Below, one piece after another: positions 8,051 to 15,079 of a stretch of 23,797 nt of DNA. The notes beneath the pieces were generated by a model. It was not told the DNA's origin, did not search any database, and was given only the letters and a program-made list of their open reading frames with translations. The translations under genes were made by a program, and so were the position numbers. The stretch comes from JAKVJE01 sp047722305 (lineage in GTDB: Bacteria; Actinomycetota; Actinomycetes; Actinomycetales; Microbacteriaceae). The DNA is taken from assembly GCA_047722305.1 (NCBI GenBank), contig JBDNYM010000037.1:1-23797 (forward strand), in the 5' to 3' direction. The stretch's first letter is position 1. Each line of letters starts with the position of its first letter.

Positions 8051-8266
8051 CTATTTCGTGCCGGCGTACAGGATGATGATCGTGATGGCGATAGTGATCA
8101 CAGCGAAGAGCACAAAGAGGACTCCATAGACTTCCTCCGAGTCGAAGCAGCGCAGCACCAGCAGCTCAAGCACACCCAAGATCCCAACGGCGAGGAGCCA
8201 GTACACCATGGCGCTGCCCAATGACAGGTGCCCCCAGTCAGTCCAGTTCGAGAACCAAGTCGCCAT
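8051..8266 (-). CDS. Small two-span membrane protein
   Basis: This is a 71-residue protein beginning MATWFSNWTDWGHLSLG, with hydrophobic segments at about residues 17-36 and 47-67 and a DSEEVYG loop. I chose the ATG at 8266, which has AAGGAAG just upstream; the longer open frame reads through the structured leader. No family is recognised. It is the first gene after a long structured untranslated region and is followed 9 nt later by the next membrane protein. Confidence 0.6.
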   Translation of the reverse strand: MATWFSNWTDWGHLSLGSAMVYWLLAVGILGVLELLVLRCFDSEEVYGVLFVLFAVITIAITIIILYAGTK

Positions 8267-8301
8267 GGTCTTCCTTCTTCCGGGTCGAGTTGGGATGAGG
8301 T

Positions 8302-8402
8302 GCCGCCCCGGCCCGCCAGCCGGATGGGGCGACTGACGGGCGGGCGGCCGGCGAGGCAAGGGGTTGAACCTCGACCAACGGAGGCCAGGTAGCAGAGCCT
8401 CC
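8302..8402 (-). other. Structured leader upstream of 8266 gene
   Basis: This non-coding stretch is dense in potential stems. Read on the minus strand: GGAGGC/GCCTCC with an 11-nt loop (8402-8380), then CGAGG-TTCAACC-CCTTG (8373-8357), which mimics a tRNA T-arm with a seven-base consensus-like loop, then a GCCCGCC/GGCGGGC stem (8345-8311). No matching tRNA acceptor, D or anticodon arm is found. It may be a regulatory 5' leader or a small RNA. Confidence 0.35.
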
Positions 8403-8405
8403 GCA

Positions 8406-8431
8406 CTAGAGAGAAGCCCACCCGTGCGCAA
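8406..8431 (-). promoter_or_regulatory. Recurrent intergenic motif, copy C
   Basis: The minus strand reads TTGCGC, 10 bases, TTCTCTCTAG, immediately after the hairpin at 8431-8480 and before the structured leader. The spacer segment complementary to GCCCAC (8416-8421) could pair with the hairpin arm GTGGGC (8440-8445), so an alternative fold competing with the hairpin is possible. Confidence 0.45.
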
Positions 8432-8480
8432 ACACCACCGTGGGCGTCCTGCCTGCATAGAGGACGTCGCCGATGGTGTT
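8431..8480 (-). terminator. Terminator-like hairpin after the 61-residue gene
   Basis: Arms 8431-8450 and 8461-8480 pair at 17 of 20 positions (one G-T) around a 10-nt loop. The hairpin starts 2 nt after the stop codon at 8483 and is followed on the minus strand by a short T-run and GCGC. This is the likely end of the sortase unit. Confidence 0.6.
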
Positions 8481-8482
8481 TT

Positions 8483-8668
8483 TCACAGCAACAGGTTGAC
8501 TGCTGCGATCCCGAGTACGATCGCCGCGACGAGGCAGAACACGAGGCCGGAGACACGGTCTCTGCGCTCTTGGCGGGTCCGTGGCGGTTCTTCATCGAGC
8601 GTCATGGCAACTCCGGTCGCGATAAACACTCCGCCGAGGCTGAGGATGAGCATGACGTACCAGGGCAT
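8483..8668 (-). CDS. Small two-span membrane protein downstream of sortase
   Basis: This is a 61-residue protein with two hydrophobic segments (about residues 3-22 and 42-60) joined by a highly charged loop TLDEEPPRTRQERRDR. The start ATG has an ideal AGGAGG whose first bases overlap the sortase stop codon, so it is co-transcribed and coupled with the sortase. No family is recognised. Its position suggests a helper or membrane partner of the sortase-adhesin pair, but that is inference from location only. Confidence 0.65.
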   Translation of the reverse strand: MPWYVMLILSLGGVFIATGVAMTLDEEPPRTRQERRDRVSGLVFCLVAAIVLGIAAVNLLL

Positions 8669-8677
8669 GTGGTCCTC

Positions 8678-9310
8678 CTATGACAGTGCCGCGGTGATGA
8701 TGAGGTTCTGGGTGGACGCCCGCCCGTCGGGGCGTTCCATGCAGGTGATGACCACGAGGCGTCCGGGGTCGGATTGCCACACCCAGGTCGCGTGGGGGAG
8801 TTCCGCTTTCCCGACGAGCTGCCATCCGGTCACCCGCCAGGTGCGGCCGCCGGCCTGGAGGACGTCGCCGGCGGCGAGCAGTGACGTCGAGGTCTTGATG
8901 TCGGTGAGCGCGTTGCCGGGGGATTTGCCCCCGTTGGCGAGGGAGTGGGTGGCGAGGTAGACGGTGCCGGTGGTCGCGTGGTCGACGTCGACCCCGTAGC
9001 CGCGCACCTGGTACACCGACGTGAACCCGGGAGGGTTGATCACCCCGCCCGGCGCTCCCATCGACAGGAGCGGGACATCCAGCCCCACCGTTGAGGCCTT
9101 GAACCGGAGCCCGGTGGGCGAGACGCGCATCTGGGCGACCGCGGACGGCGCCGCCATGACCTCCGCGTGCACGGGATGCCCCCGCATGTCCCGCGGCCCT
9201 TGGGAGGTTTCCTGGCCCATCCAGGCCAGGACCGTCGCAGTGCCGGCTAGCACCATCACTGCGGCACACACCGCCCCGATCCATCCCACCAGACGGCCGC
9301 TTCGAGTCAT
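8678..9310 (-). CDS. Sortase (class E/F-like transpeptidase)
   Basis: This is a 210-residue protein with an N-terminal membrane anchor (about residues 9-31) and a C-terminal sortase fold. The catalytic triad is visible: His122 in YLATHSLA, Cys190 in VVITC (the family TLxTC motif) and Arg197 in DGRASTQNLI. The length suits the small sortases of actinobacteria. It lies directly downstream of the large surface protein with an AHTGG sorting signal and is very probably its dedicated anchoring enzyme, acting outside the membrane. I prefer the second of two tandem ATGs because GAAGGA then lies 6 nt upstream. The hairpin between adhesin and sortase suggests separate control or partial read-through. 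Confidence 0.88.
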   Translation of the reverse strand: MTRSGRLVGWIGAVCAAVMVLAGTATVLAWMGQETSQGPRDMRGHPVHAEVMAAPSAVAQMRVSPTGLRFKASTVGLDVPLLSMGAPGGVINPPGFTSVYQVRGYGVDVDHATTGTVYLATHSLANGGKSPGNALTDIKTSTSLLAAGDVLQAGGRTWRVTGWQLVGKAELPHATWVWQSDPGRLVVITCMERPDGRASTQNLIITAALS

Positions 9311-9342
9311 CATCTGTCCTTCGTCGTTGTCTAAAGAATGAG

Positions 9343-9387
9343 GGCGGGCAGCCCCCGGGGTGTCACACCCGGTGGGGACTGCCCGCC
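9343..9387 (-). terminator. Strong hairpin between adhesin and sortase
   Basis: GGCGGGCAG (9343-9351) pairs perfectly with CTGCCCGCC (9379-9387), with inner CCCC/GGGG and GGGTGT/ACACCC stems. It lies 57 nt past the adhesin stop and 33 nt before the sortase start. On the minus strand it is followed by CTCATTCTTT, not a clear U-run, so it may attenuate transcription rather than fully terminate it. Confidence 0.6.
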
Positions 9388-9444
9388 AGACCCGTGAGGG
9401 GAGGGAGGGGTGTCGGTGCCCGGCCTCCGATCACGGGGTGCTGC

Positions 9445-12369
9445 CTAGTGCTCCTTGTGGGCGAGACGGCGACGGCGCAACTGCACCGTGCCAGCCGCCG
9501 CCGCGGTCCCGGCAGAGCCGAGAGCGAGCAGGAGCACCACCCAGCTCATGGTGGTGTCGACCAGCGACCCGCCCGTGTGCGCCGACGCGCCGGGACCGGT
9601 GACGGTCACGGTCTCCGACGACACCCTCGGGGCGCCGTAGGAGACGACCTGACCCTTCGTGTCGAAGGTCCGTTCGCGCCAGTAGTAGGTGCCGGTGTCG
9701 TGCACGGTCACCTTCGGGCTGGTGACCTCGGTCTTGCCCGCGGAGTCGACCTTCGGCGTGACCGTGATCAGCACGTCGGAGCCCTGACCGTCCGTGCCCT
9801 GCTTCCAGAGCTCGAACTCGGTCTGGGCAGCGGCAGCACAGTCGAGCGACGCCTGGTCGGTGAGATCCGCCGACCCACCATCCAGGGAGACCTGGCCCTG
9901 CGACTTGGTGGTCACCGAGCACTTCGGGGTCGCGGCGGTCGGGACGATGACCGTTTCGGCAGCCATCCCGAAGTCGTGCTTCACGGCCGCGTGGGTGAGT
10001 TCACGCCACGCGATGTCGTTCAGCTTCGACGAGCCCTTGAGGTCGGGCTGCATCTCCCACACCCACACGTACTTGCCGGGGTCGGTGAGCGTGTAGGAGT
10101 CGGTGGTGTACTCGCCGAACTTGGTCACGTTGTCGATGACCGCGGTGTGCACGACCTTGTCGGCGTACTTCGCCGGCACATCCGTGGACTCGGTCACCGT
10201 GTCGTCGCCGACCGCGTACAGGTTGCCGACGAACTTCACCGGGATCGGGTCATTGCTGGCCTGCTCACCCTCGGTCACGTCGGTCTGCGGGAACGTCGGC
10301 CACAGGTCGCCCTCGTTGGTGGGGTTGACGACCAGCTTGTCGGTCGTCGTCCCACCCGGCTGCACCTGCTTCAAAGACACCGTCGAGGTCAGCGACGGGG
10401 TCAGGCGAGTGAACAGGGTCTCATGGGCAGCGAAGAACCCATCGGTCGTGTCCGCCACGAACGGGTAGTCCGTGCTCGGGGCGATGCCGGTTTCGGCTTT
10501 CACCGTGGACTGGTCAGCATTGTTGATCGTCCACACCCAGGTCGCCGCCCCAGTCGGCAGGTTCGACAGGTCCACACCCGACGCGGCCTTCACCGTGCCG
10601 GCGGGGTTGTCGGCAGCATCAGAGCTGACCGTGTAGGTGCCCGTCTTGTTGGTGGTCACCGTCGCCGTCGCGAGAGCCTTGGCGGTCTTCGGGACGTCGA
10701 CGACGCCCTTCGCTGCCGCGGCTTTCGCCTTGGCGGCATCGGCCTGGTCGAGCGTCCCATAGAGGGTGCCCTTCAAGGTGATCTGGATCTGGTTGTCGAC
10801 CGTCTCCTTACCCTCGCCGCGACCGGCGGTGGTGTGCAGCCAATCCTTGGTGTCGACCACGCCGTCACCATTCATGTCCGCCACGTTCAAAGTCACATCG
10901 TCCTTGATCGGCTGGCCCTTCTCCACATAGAGGGTGTCGGTGTCGGCAGCGTACTGGGTCGCCGGACGAGCCTGTCCGTCGATCCCGGTCACCGTTGCGG
11001 ACTGAGCACCATAAGCGTCGTCCACGTTCGAGGACACTTCGGGCTGCATGGCCTTCAGGTTGAACGCCGTCTCTGATGCTGAGGACGCCGGGTCGAGGTA
11101 GTCGCCCGTGATGTTCTCCACGTACTGGCCCTGATCCGCCTTCACGATCTTCCAAGACCAGTGGTAGTAGCCGGTGGGCAGCCCATCAGGCTGGCCGTTC
11201 ACCGCGTCCGCTTTCCCAGCCGCGTTCAGCTGCACATCCGCAGCCGCCAGTGCGAACTTCTGACCCGGACCAGTGAAGGTGTGCGAGGAAGTCGCCACCG
11301 CCTTCGCATCCGTCAGGCTCGCCTCGGTCTGCGCATCCGCAGCCGAGGTGAACGGGCCATACAACGTGCCCTCATACTTCACCGGAATCGAGTCCTGCCA
11401 GGTGTCGCCGTCCTTGATCCCAGACGTGATCGTATCCAACGGCACCTGCCCCTGCTCGATACGAGAATCCGGAACCTGACTGGTCACCGTCGGCTGGAAA
11501 TCCTTGATCACCTGAAACGCAACACCCTGCCCCGTCATAGGGTCGGTGTTACCAGGAGCGAAGCCAGTCTGCGTCCCCGCCGCGATGAGCTTCATGCCCT
11601 CAGTCACGTAGTAGGTCGGCGTGACGGTGACATGTCCGTTGCCAGTGGCAGTCCAATTCACAATGGTCGGACCGCCGGCGACAGTCACTCCAGACGTCTG
11701 AGAGAAAGTCACGGGACCGGTGCCCTGAATAGTGAACGGCACGCCGCTGGTGTAGCCACCGGCGGCGTTCTTCACAAACACGGAAATGGTGCCGGTGCGC
11801 TTCGCCTGCACGTATGCCTGCTCAACTGTGGCGTTCGCAGGGACATCGGCAGCGGCCTTGTTCCACAGCTGTGCGGCGAGTCCGCTCACGGCTGATACCG
11901 GGGTGCCGCCCTGTGCCAAGGGCTGATTCTTCATCTCACCCCACATTGTCGGAGCGATATCGAGGTGGTCGTGAATCGCATACGCGACGGCGGCCTGGAC
12001 CGTGTTATCGGTGTTGTCGTTGTTCTCACTGGCGAGCTGCGCCGCAATCCGTGAGTTCGTGTCCGAAGCCTGGACTGGCTGCCAGCTGTTTTCGACAGAC
12101 GGGTTGATGTCCTGGCCGGACTCGATGCAGTACACCCACTTCCCGCCTGAGGTCGGCCACTGAGCGATGGGGCCGAGGCTGCGCTCGTTTGCGCCCCACG
12201 AGTCACCGTTCGAGATTGAGCCGGCGGCATAGTACAAGCCGACACTGTCGGCGGCCTGGGCGACGGTGGCGCCACCGACTGCGAGGGCGCCCACCGCCAA
12301 CCCCCCGATCGCGGCGGATGCGGCAAGCCGCTTCCCCCACGTCCGGATCTTTCTGCGAGCTTTTCGCAT
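9445..12369 (-). CDS. Secreted sortase-anchored adhesin with repeats
   Basis: This is a 974-residue protein. It starts at MRKARRK (GGAGAA 7 nt upstream), with a signal peptide (residues 1-39, cleavage after AQA). The N-terminal domain has WVYCIESG (Cys81) and VQAAVAYAIHDHLD (Gln125), reminiscent of the Cys and Gln motifs of thioester adhesin domains. Then come three or four diverged Ig-like repeats, each with a PxVxSxV entry, an IPVKxxGTLYG strand and a YxWxW strand. The C-terminus is a sorting signal: AHTGG (930-934), a hydrophobic span, and the basic tail RRRRLAHKEH. It probably sits on the cell surface and mediates contact with recipients or host surfaces. Its sortase follows. The AHTGG motif deviates from LPxTG but resembles the LAxTG of class E sortases. 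Confidence 0.8.
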   Translation of the reverse strand: MRKARRKIRTWGKRLAASAAIGGLAVGALAVGGATVAQAADSVGLYYAAGSISNGDSWGANERSLGPIAQWPTSGGKWVYCIESGQDINPSVENSWQPVQASDTNSRIAAQLASENNDNTDNTVQAAVAYAIHDHLDIAPTMWGEMKNQPLAQGGTPVSAVSGLAAQLWNKAAADVPANATVEQAYVQAKRTGTISVFVKNAAGGYTSGVPFTIQGTGPVTFSQTSGVTVAGGPTIVNWTATGNGHVTVTPTYYVTEGMKLIAAGTQTGFAPGNTDPMTGQGVAFQVIKDFQPTVTSQVPDSRIEQGQVPLDTITSGIKDGDTWQDSIPVKYEGTLYGPFTSAADAQTEASLTDAKAVATSSHTFTGPGQKFALAAADVQLNAAGKADAVNGQPDGLPTGYYHWSWKIVKADQGQYVENITGDYLDPASSASETAFNLKAMQPEVSSNVDDAYGAQSATVTGIDGQARPATQYAADTDTLYVEKGQPIKDDVTLNVADMNGDGVVDTKDWLHTTAGRGEGKETVDNQIQITLKGTLYGTLDQADAAKAKAAAAKGVVDVPKTAKALATATVTTNKTGTYTVSSDAADNPAGTVKAASGVDLSNLPTGAATWVWTINNADQSTVKAETGIAPSTDYPFVADTTDGFFAAHETLFTRLTPSLTSTVSLKQVQPGGTTTDKLVVNPTNEGDLWPTFPQTDVTEGEQASNDPIPVKFVGNLYAVGDDTVTESTDVPAKYADKVVHTAVIDNVTKFGEYTTDSYTLTDPGKYVWVWEMQPDLKGSSKLNDIAWRELTHAAVKHDFGMAAETVIVPTAATPKCSVTTKSQGQVSLDGGSADLTDQASLDCAAAAQTEFELWKQGTDGQGSDVLITVTPKVDSAGKTEVTSPKVTVHDTGTYYWRERTFDTKGQVVSYGAPRVSSETVTVTGPGASAHTGGSLVDTTMSWVVLLLALGSAGTAAAAGTVQLRRRRLAHKEH

Positions 12370-12422
12370 GAATTCTTCTCCGTTCATTCCTAGGAAGAGC
12401 ACCCAACGGAGGGGCACTCACC

Positions 12423-12447
12423 CTAGAGAACGAAGACGTCCGCGCAA
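12423..12447 (-). promoter_or_regulatory. Recurrent intergenic motif, copy D
   Basis: The minus strand reads TTGCGC, 11 bases, TTCTCTAG, in the 5' region of the adhesin gene. It follows the hairpin at 12453-12488, with TGCTATTGCGC as the junction, closely matching TGCTGTTTTGCGC at copy A. About 53 nt separate it from the adhesin start. Confidence 0.45.
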
Positions 12448-12452
12448 TAGCA

Positions 12453-12488
12453 GAGCGCCCCCGCGCACAACTGGCGCAGGGGGCGCTC
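12453..12488 (-). terminator. Strong hairpin after the Ala-rich protein gene
   Basis: A perfect 10-bp inverted repeat (GAGCGCCCCC 12453-12462 with GGGGGCGCTC 12479-12488) is extended by GCGC/GCGC with one bulged base and a 7-nt loop. It begins 21 nt past the stop of the 12510-13247 gene and is very stable. A U-run is weak (TGCTATT), as is usual in high-GC actinobacteria. Confidence 0.7.
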
Positions 12489-12509
12489 GAGACGATCTAC
12501 AGGCTCAAA

Positions 12510-13247
12510 TCACTGGGCGTACTGGCAGTTCGCAGTGCACTTCCCATCAGTAAAGGTGGAACCCGTGATGGAGTCGCTGCCGTTACCCCAGACACCTCCG
12601 GTGGACCCGGAAGACGACCCGCCGGTAGAGCCCGACGAGTGAGTCTGGGCAGGCGCGGGGGCCGGGGCGGGAGCTGCTGGCTGCGGAACCGCGGCCGCGT
12701 GCCCGCTGCTCGAGCTGCCAGCCGTGCCACCAGTCGAGCGCGTCACGCTCCCGGTGCTCCCCTTACCGGTCGAACCGGACGTGGCCCGACCCGTACCCGT
12801 GGTGCCGGTCGTCCCACCAGTAGCACGGCCAGCCGTCGCACCCTGCTGGGTGGTCGTCTGCTGACCACCAGTGCTCTGGGCCGCCGACGTCTGGGCGGCC
12901 GACTGGTCGGTGGCAGCCTGCTGGGTCGCCTGGGCTGCGGCGGCCTGCGACGCCTGGGCCGCGGCGGCCGCCGATGCGGAGGCCTTCGCCGCGGCAGCAG
13001 CCTTCACCTTCGCAGCTTTCCGCTGCTGGTGGAGTGCCTTCGCATGAGCCGTCTTCTGCACCTGCGCGGCTTCCGCCTGCTGGGCACGCTCATGGGCGAC
13101 CACCACACCAGCGGTCACCCCGCCACCGGCGAGCACCAGCACACCCACCAAGACGAGTGCCTGCACCTTCCGGTGACCCCGCACCGTGCCCCAGACGCGC
13201 TGCGCTGCGCCCCGGACCTTGACCCCGAAACTCTGAATGCTGTTCAT
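12510..13247 (-). CDS. Membrane-anchored Ala/Gln-rich stalk protein
   Basis: This is a 245-residue protein with a basic N-terminus, one membrane span (about residues 30-50), a long Ala/Gln/Lys helical and probably coiled-coil stretch (52-115), a Thr/Gly/Ser-rich flexible region (120-175), an Ala-Pro run, and a C-terminal segment with two cysteines in GKCTANCQYAQ. The ATG has AAAGGA upstream. Composition suggests an extracellular stalk projecting through the wall with a small disulfide-capped tip. No family is recognised. It ends at a strong hairpin before the adhesin gene, so it belongs to the upstream unit; a surface role beside the adhesin is inferred from layout. Confidence 0.65.
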   Translation of the reverse strand: MNSIQSFGVKVRGAAQRVWGTVRGHRKVQALVLVGVLVLAGGGVTAGVVVAHERAQQAEAAQVQKTAHAKALHQQRKAAKVKAAAAAKASASAAAAAQASQAAAAQATQQAATDQSAAQTSAAQSTGGQQTTTQQGATAGRATGGTTGTTGTGRATSGSTGKGSTGSVTRSTGGTAGSSSSGHAAAVPQPAAPAPAPAPAQTHSSGSTGGSSSGSTGGVWGNGSDSITGSTFTDGKCTANCQYAQ

Positions 13248-13318
13248 AATCCTTTGCTTTCCCCTAGAAGTAAATATAGATGAGCTTGGTGTTTCTCATT
13301 GCGTGTGTCGCAGAGATC

Positions 13319-13426
13319 TCATACGGGTTGTCCTTGTTCGTTGTAGATGGTGTACGCGGTGGATTGCCACGGGGTGATGCCGTCGAGCGTGCATGAGAAC
13401 CCCTTAGCCCTCGTCCCCAAGTTCAT
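13319..13426 (-). CDS. 35-residue small protein or gene remnant
   Basis: This short frame begins at an ATG overlapping the stop of the preceding gene (ATGA) and reads MNLGTRAKGFSCTLDG then ITPWQSTAYTIYNEQGQPV. The composition is protein-like, with aromatic residues and no repeats, unlike random high-GC frames. It may be a coupled small protein, or the N-terminal remnant of a longer one, since nothing recognisable follows in 13248-13318 except a TATATT-like -10 at 13273-13278 ahead of the next gene. Confidence 0.4.
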   Translation of the reverse strand: MNLGTRAKGFSCTLDGITPWQSTAYTIYNEQGQPV

Positions 13427-13992
13427 CGGGATGATCGTTCCATCATGTTGATGGCGTCTTGTGCCTGATTCGTCCACCAGCCTCGGGCGATGACATGCAG
13501 CTTCTGTGTTTGCAGACGAGCCTGGCTGGTGCTGATCGTCCCGTTGAGGGTCCCGGCGATAATACGATTGAGCCGCCAGAGAGCGAAGGTGAGAGCCAGC
13601 AGGACTCCCCCAATGAGTACGAAAATGATGAGAGAAACCCACCCCAATACGGGGCTCGTGTGCTGGCCAACAGGAAGGATCCCCGTGAAATACAGCATCA
13701 CGAGAATACCGAATCCAACGGGCATGATACTCATCACCCAGTCGCGGGCTCGTTGGCGGGGAATGATCAGTGTTGCGATTCGCTCGTTGACGCGGGCCAG
13801 CACCACTGCGTAGACCGTTTTCTGTTGCACGGTGACGCGCTGCATTCGGGGAAGGTCCTGCGAGAGCTGCAGCAGGCCTTGGAGTTCCTGCCAATCCAAT
13901 TCCACACGATGCTGGCGGAAGGATCGTAGGGACTGGATTATGGTGAAAATGAAAGCGACGCTTGTGACGAGGGCACTCAGCGCTGACCACAT
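13423..13992 (-). CDS. Hypothetical membrane protein
   Basis: This is a 189-residue protein with an N-terminal hydrophobic stretch (MWSALSALVTSVAFIFTII), a helical region with many Gln/Arg (about residues 25-85), two strong spans (about 88-106 and 115-140), and a soluble tail ending NMMERSSR. The start is uncertain: the ATG at 13992 is preferred over a GTG at 14004, but neither has a strong ribosome site. No family is recognised. It overlaps the 35-residue frame by 4 nt and follows the 80-residue membrane protein, in the accessory membrane-protein block. Confidence 0.55.
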   Translation of the reverse strand: MWSALSALVTSVAFIFTIIQSLRSFRQHRVELDWQELQGLLQLSQDLPRMQRVTVQQKTVYAVVLARVNERIATLIIPRQRARDWVMSIMPVGFGILVMLYFTGILPVGQHTSPVLGWVSLIIFVLIGGVLLALTFALWRLNRIIAGTLNGTISTSQARLQTQKLHVIARGWWTNQAQDAINMMERSSR

Positions 13993-14013
13993 AACCCCAC
14001 CCACCCTTACGTC

Positions 14014-14256
14014 TCATTGATATAGGCCGAAGCCGATGACAATGGCAAGCGTAAAACAGGAGCCCAGGAGGACGACCCCTCCGATTACCCATCCGATGAT
14101 GGTGAAAGCCCAGAGGAGACGCGACTGTATGGGGCGTGGCTTTCCCCTGAACTCCAAGTACCAAGAGACCCACATCCACCCCAACACGCCGGCGCCGAGC
14201 ATTATCCCAACCCCAGCGATCGTGTCGAGAACAACAACGAGGGCCGGAATCTTCAT
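14014..14256 (-). CDS. Small two-span membrane protein
   Basis: This is an 80-residue protein with spans at about residues 5-34 and 47-78, separated by the basic loop EFRGKPRPIQSR. The ATG has GGAGG 7 nt upstream and overlaps the stop of the DUF2637-like gene by 4 nt, so the two are coupled. No family is recognised. Small hydrophobic proteins beside DUF2637/Spd-like genes occur in actinomycete conjugative elements, where Spd proteins affect intramycelial spread; a comparable role here is only a guess. Confidence 0.6.
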   Translation of the reverse strand: MKIPALVVVLDTIAGVGIMLGAGVLGWMWVSWYLEFRGKPRPIQSRLLWAFTIIGWVIGGVVLLGSCFTLAIVIGFGLYQ

Positions 14257-15077
14257 GCGTGTGCCTCCACGAGTCGAGGACGGACAGGGATGCCCAGGGC
14301 CTGGGCAACCTCCGGGTTGCGGTGGGCGAGGTCAGTGCGGAACCGGCTGCCCACGGACCGGGACCGGCCGAGGTGGTCGGCGACCGCCTGTCCGGATGGC
14401 ACCTGGCCGGTGTGGCGGAGCTGGTTGATGATCCAGGCTTCCGTCTCATCCTTGCTGTGCTCCGCGGCCGGGCCGGCGTCGACCACAGACGGACGGGGCG
14501 TTGCGGGTTTCGGTGCGGGCGTCTGGAGTGCGGGGGTGAGGGCTGGCTGACGCACAGGAGCCTGGGGCTCCTGGGGCGCCGAAACCTGCGGTCTCGACGC
14601 ATCCGGAACCGGCACGGGTGCCAGGTCACGATCCGGGGCGGGTGCGGTTTCGGCGGGTGCGTCGTCGGGGGCGGAGACCATGAGGACCAGGAGATGGGTG
14701 GAAAGCAGCAGGGAGATCGCGGGGACGGCGCCGATCAGGAATTTCACCGGCTCGCCCAGGTGGGCGCCGGTGGCGTGCATGCCGTTGGCGAGGGTGCTGA
14801 TGGTGCCGAACACGATGAGCACGATCCATGCGTACAGGGCCACGCCCCGGGTCCGAAGGATGAGCACAGCAACGGTGCCCATGATGATGGTGCCGTCAAC
14901 GACCACCGGCCACCCCCACGCCACCATCGCGGGGATACCCCCACGGGCGGCCAACTCGGACTGGCCGGTGAAGGACAGCAGCGCGGACACGATGACCACG
15001 ATCAGGAGCATCACGGCCGCGAACTTGAGCAGGCGCGGGGATGTGCCGTGCAGGAAACGTCCGCTGGATGACACCAT
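14253..15077 (-). CDS. DUF2637 (Spd-like) membrane protein with C-terminal HTH
   Basis: This is a 274-residue protein with four hydrophobic segments in the first 130 residues, including VVVDGTIIMGTVAVLILR and IVLIVFGTISTLANGMHA, which match the DUF2637 pattern of actinomycete plasmid and element proteins. A Pro/Ala-rich linker (about 140-205) follows, then a C-terminal helix-turn-helix region (DETEAWIINQLRHTG, then SGQAVADHLGRSRSVGSRFRTDL). Proteins of this type are found in conjugative elements, sometimes called Spd. The start is the ATG at 15077 with GGAGGT 6 nt upstream; the GTG at 15083 leaves no spacing. The HTH suggests a link between membrane and element DNA. Confidence 0.75.
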   Translation of the reverse strand: MVSSSGRFLHGTSPRLLKFAAVMLLIVVIVSALLSFTGQSELAARGGIPAMVAWGWPVVVDGTIIMGTVAVLILRTRGVALYAWIVLIVFGTISTLANGMHATGAHLGEPVKFLIGAVPAISLLLSTHLLVLMVSAPDDAPAETAPAPDRDLAPVPVPDASRPQVSAPQEPQAPVRQPALTPALQTPAPKPATPRPSVVDAGPAAEHSKDETEAWIINQLRHTGQVPSGQAVADHLGRSRSVGSRFRTDLAHRNPEVAQALGIPVRPRLVEAHA

Positions 15078-15079
15078 GG

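Noticed and set aside
8357..8430. Complete tRNA gene around the T-arm-like stem
   Set aside because: Acceptor arms do not match and there is no anticodon or D arm; kept only as a structured leader.
9394..11076. 560-codon open frame on the plus strand opposite the adhesin
   Set aside because: Arg/Gly/Val/His-rich shadow typical of high-GC antisense frames; the minus-strand gene has signal peptide, repeats and sorting signal.
13319..14629. 436-codon minus-strand frame spanning several small genes
   Set aside because: Crosses three better-supported genes in another phase and is Arg/Pro/His-rich; only its last 35 codons look protein-like and are listed separately.
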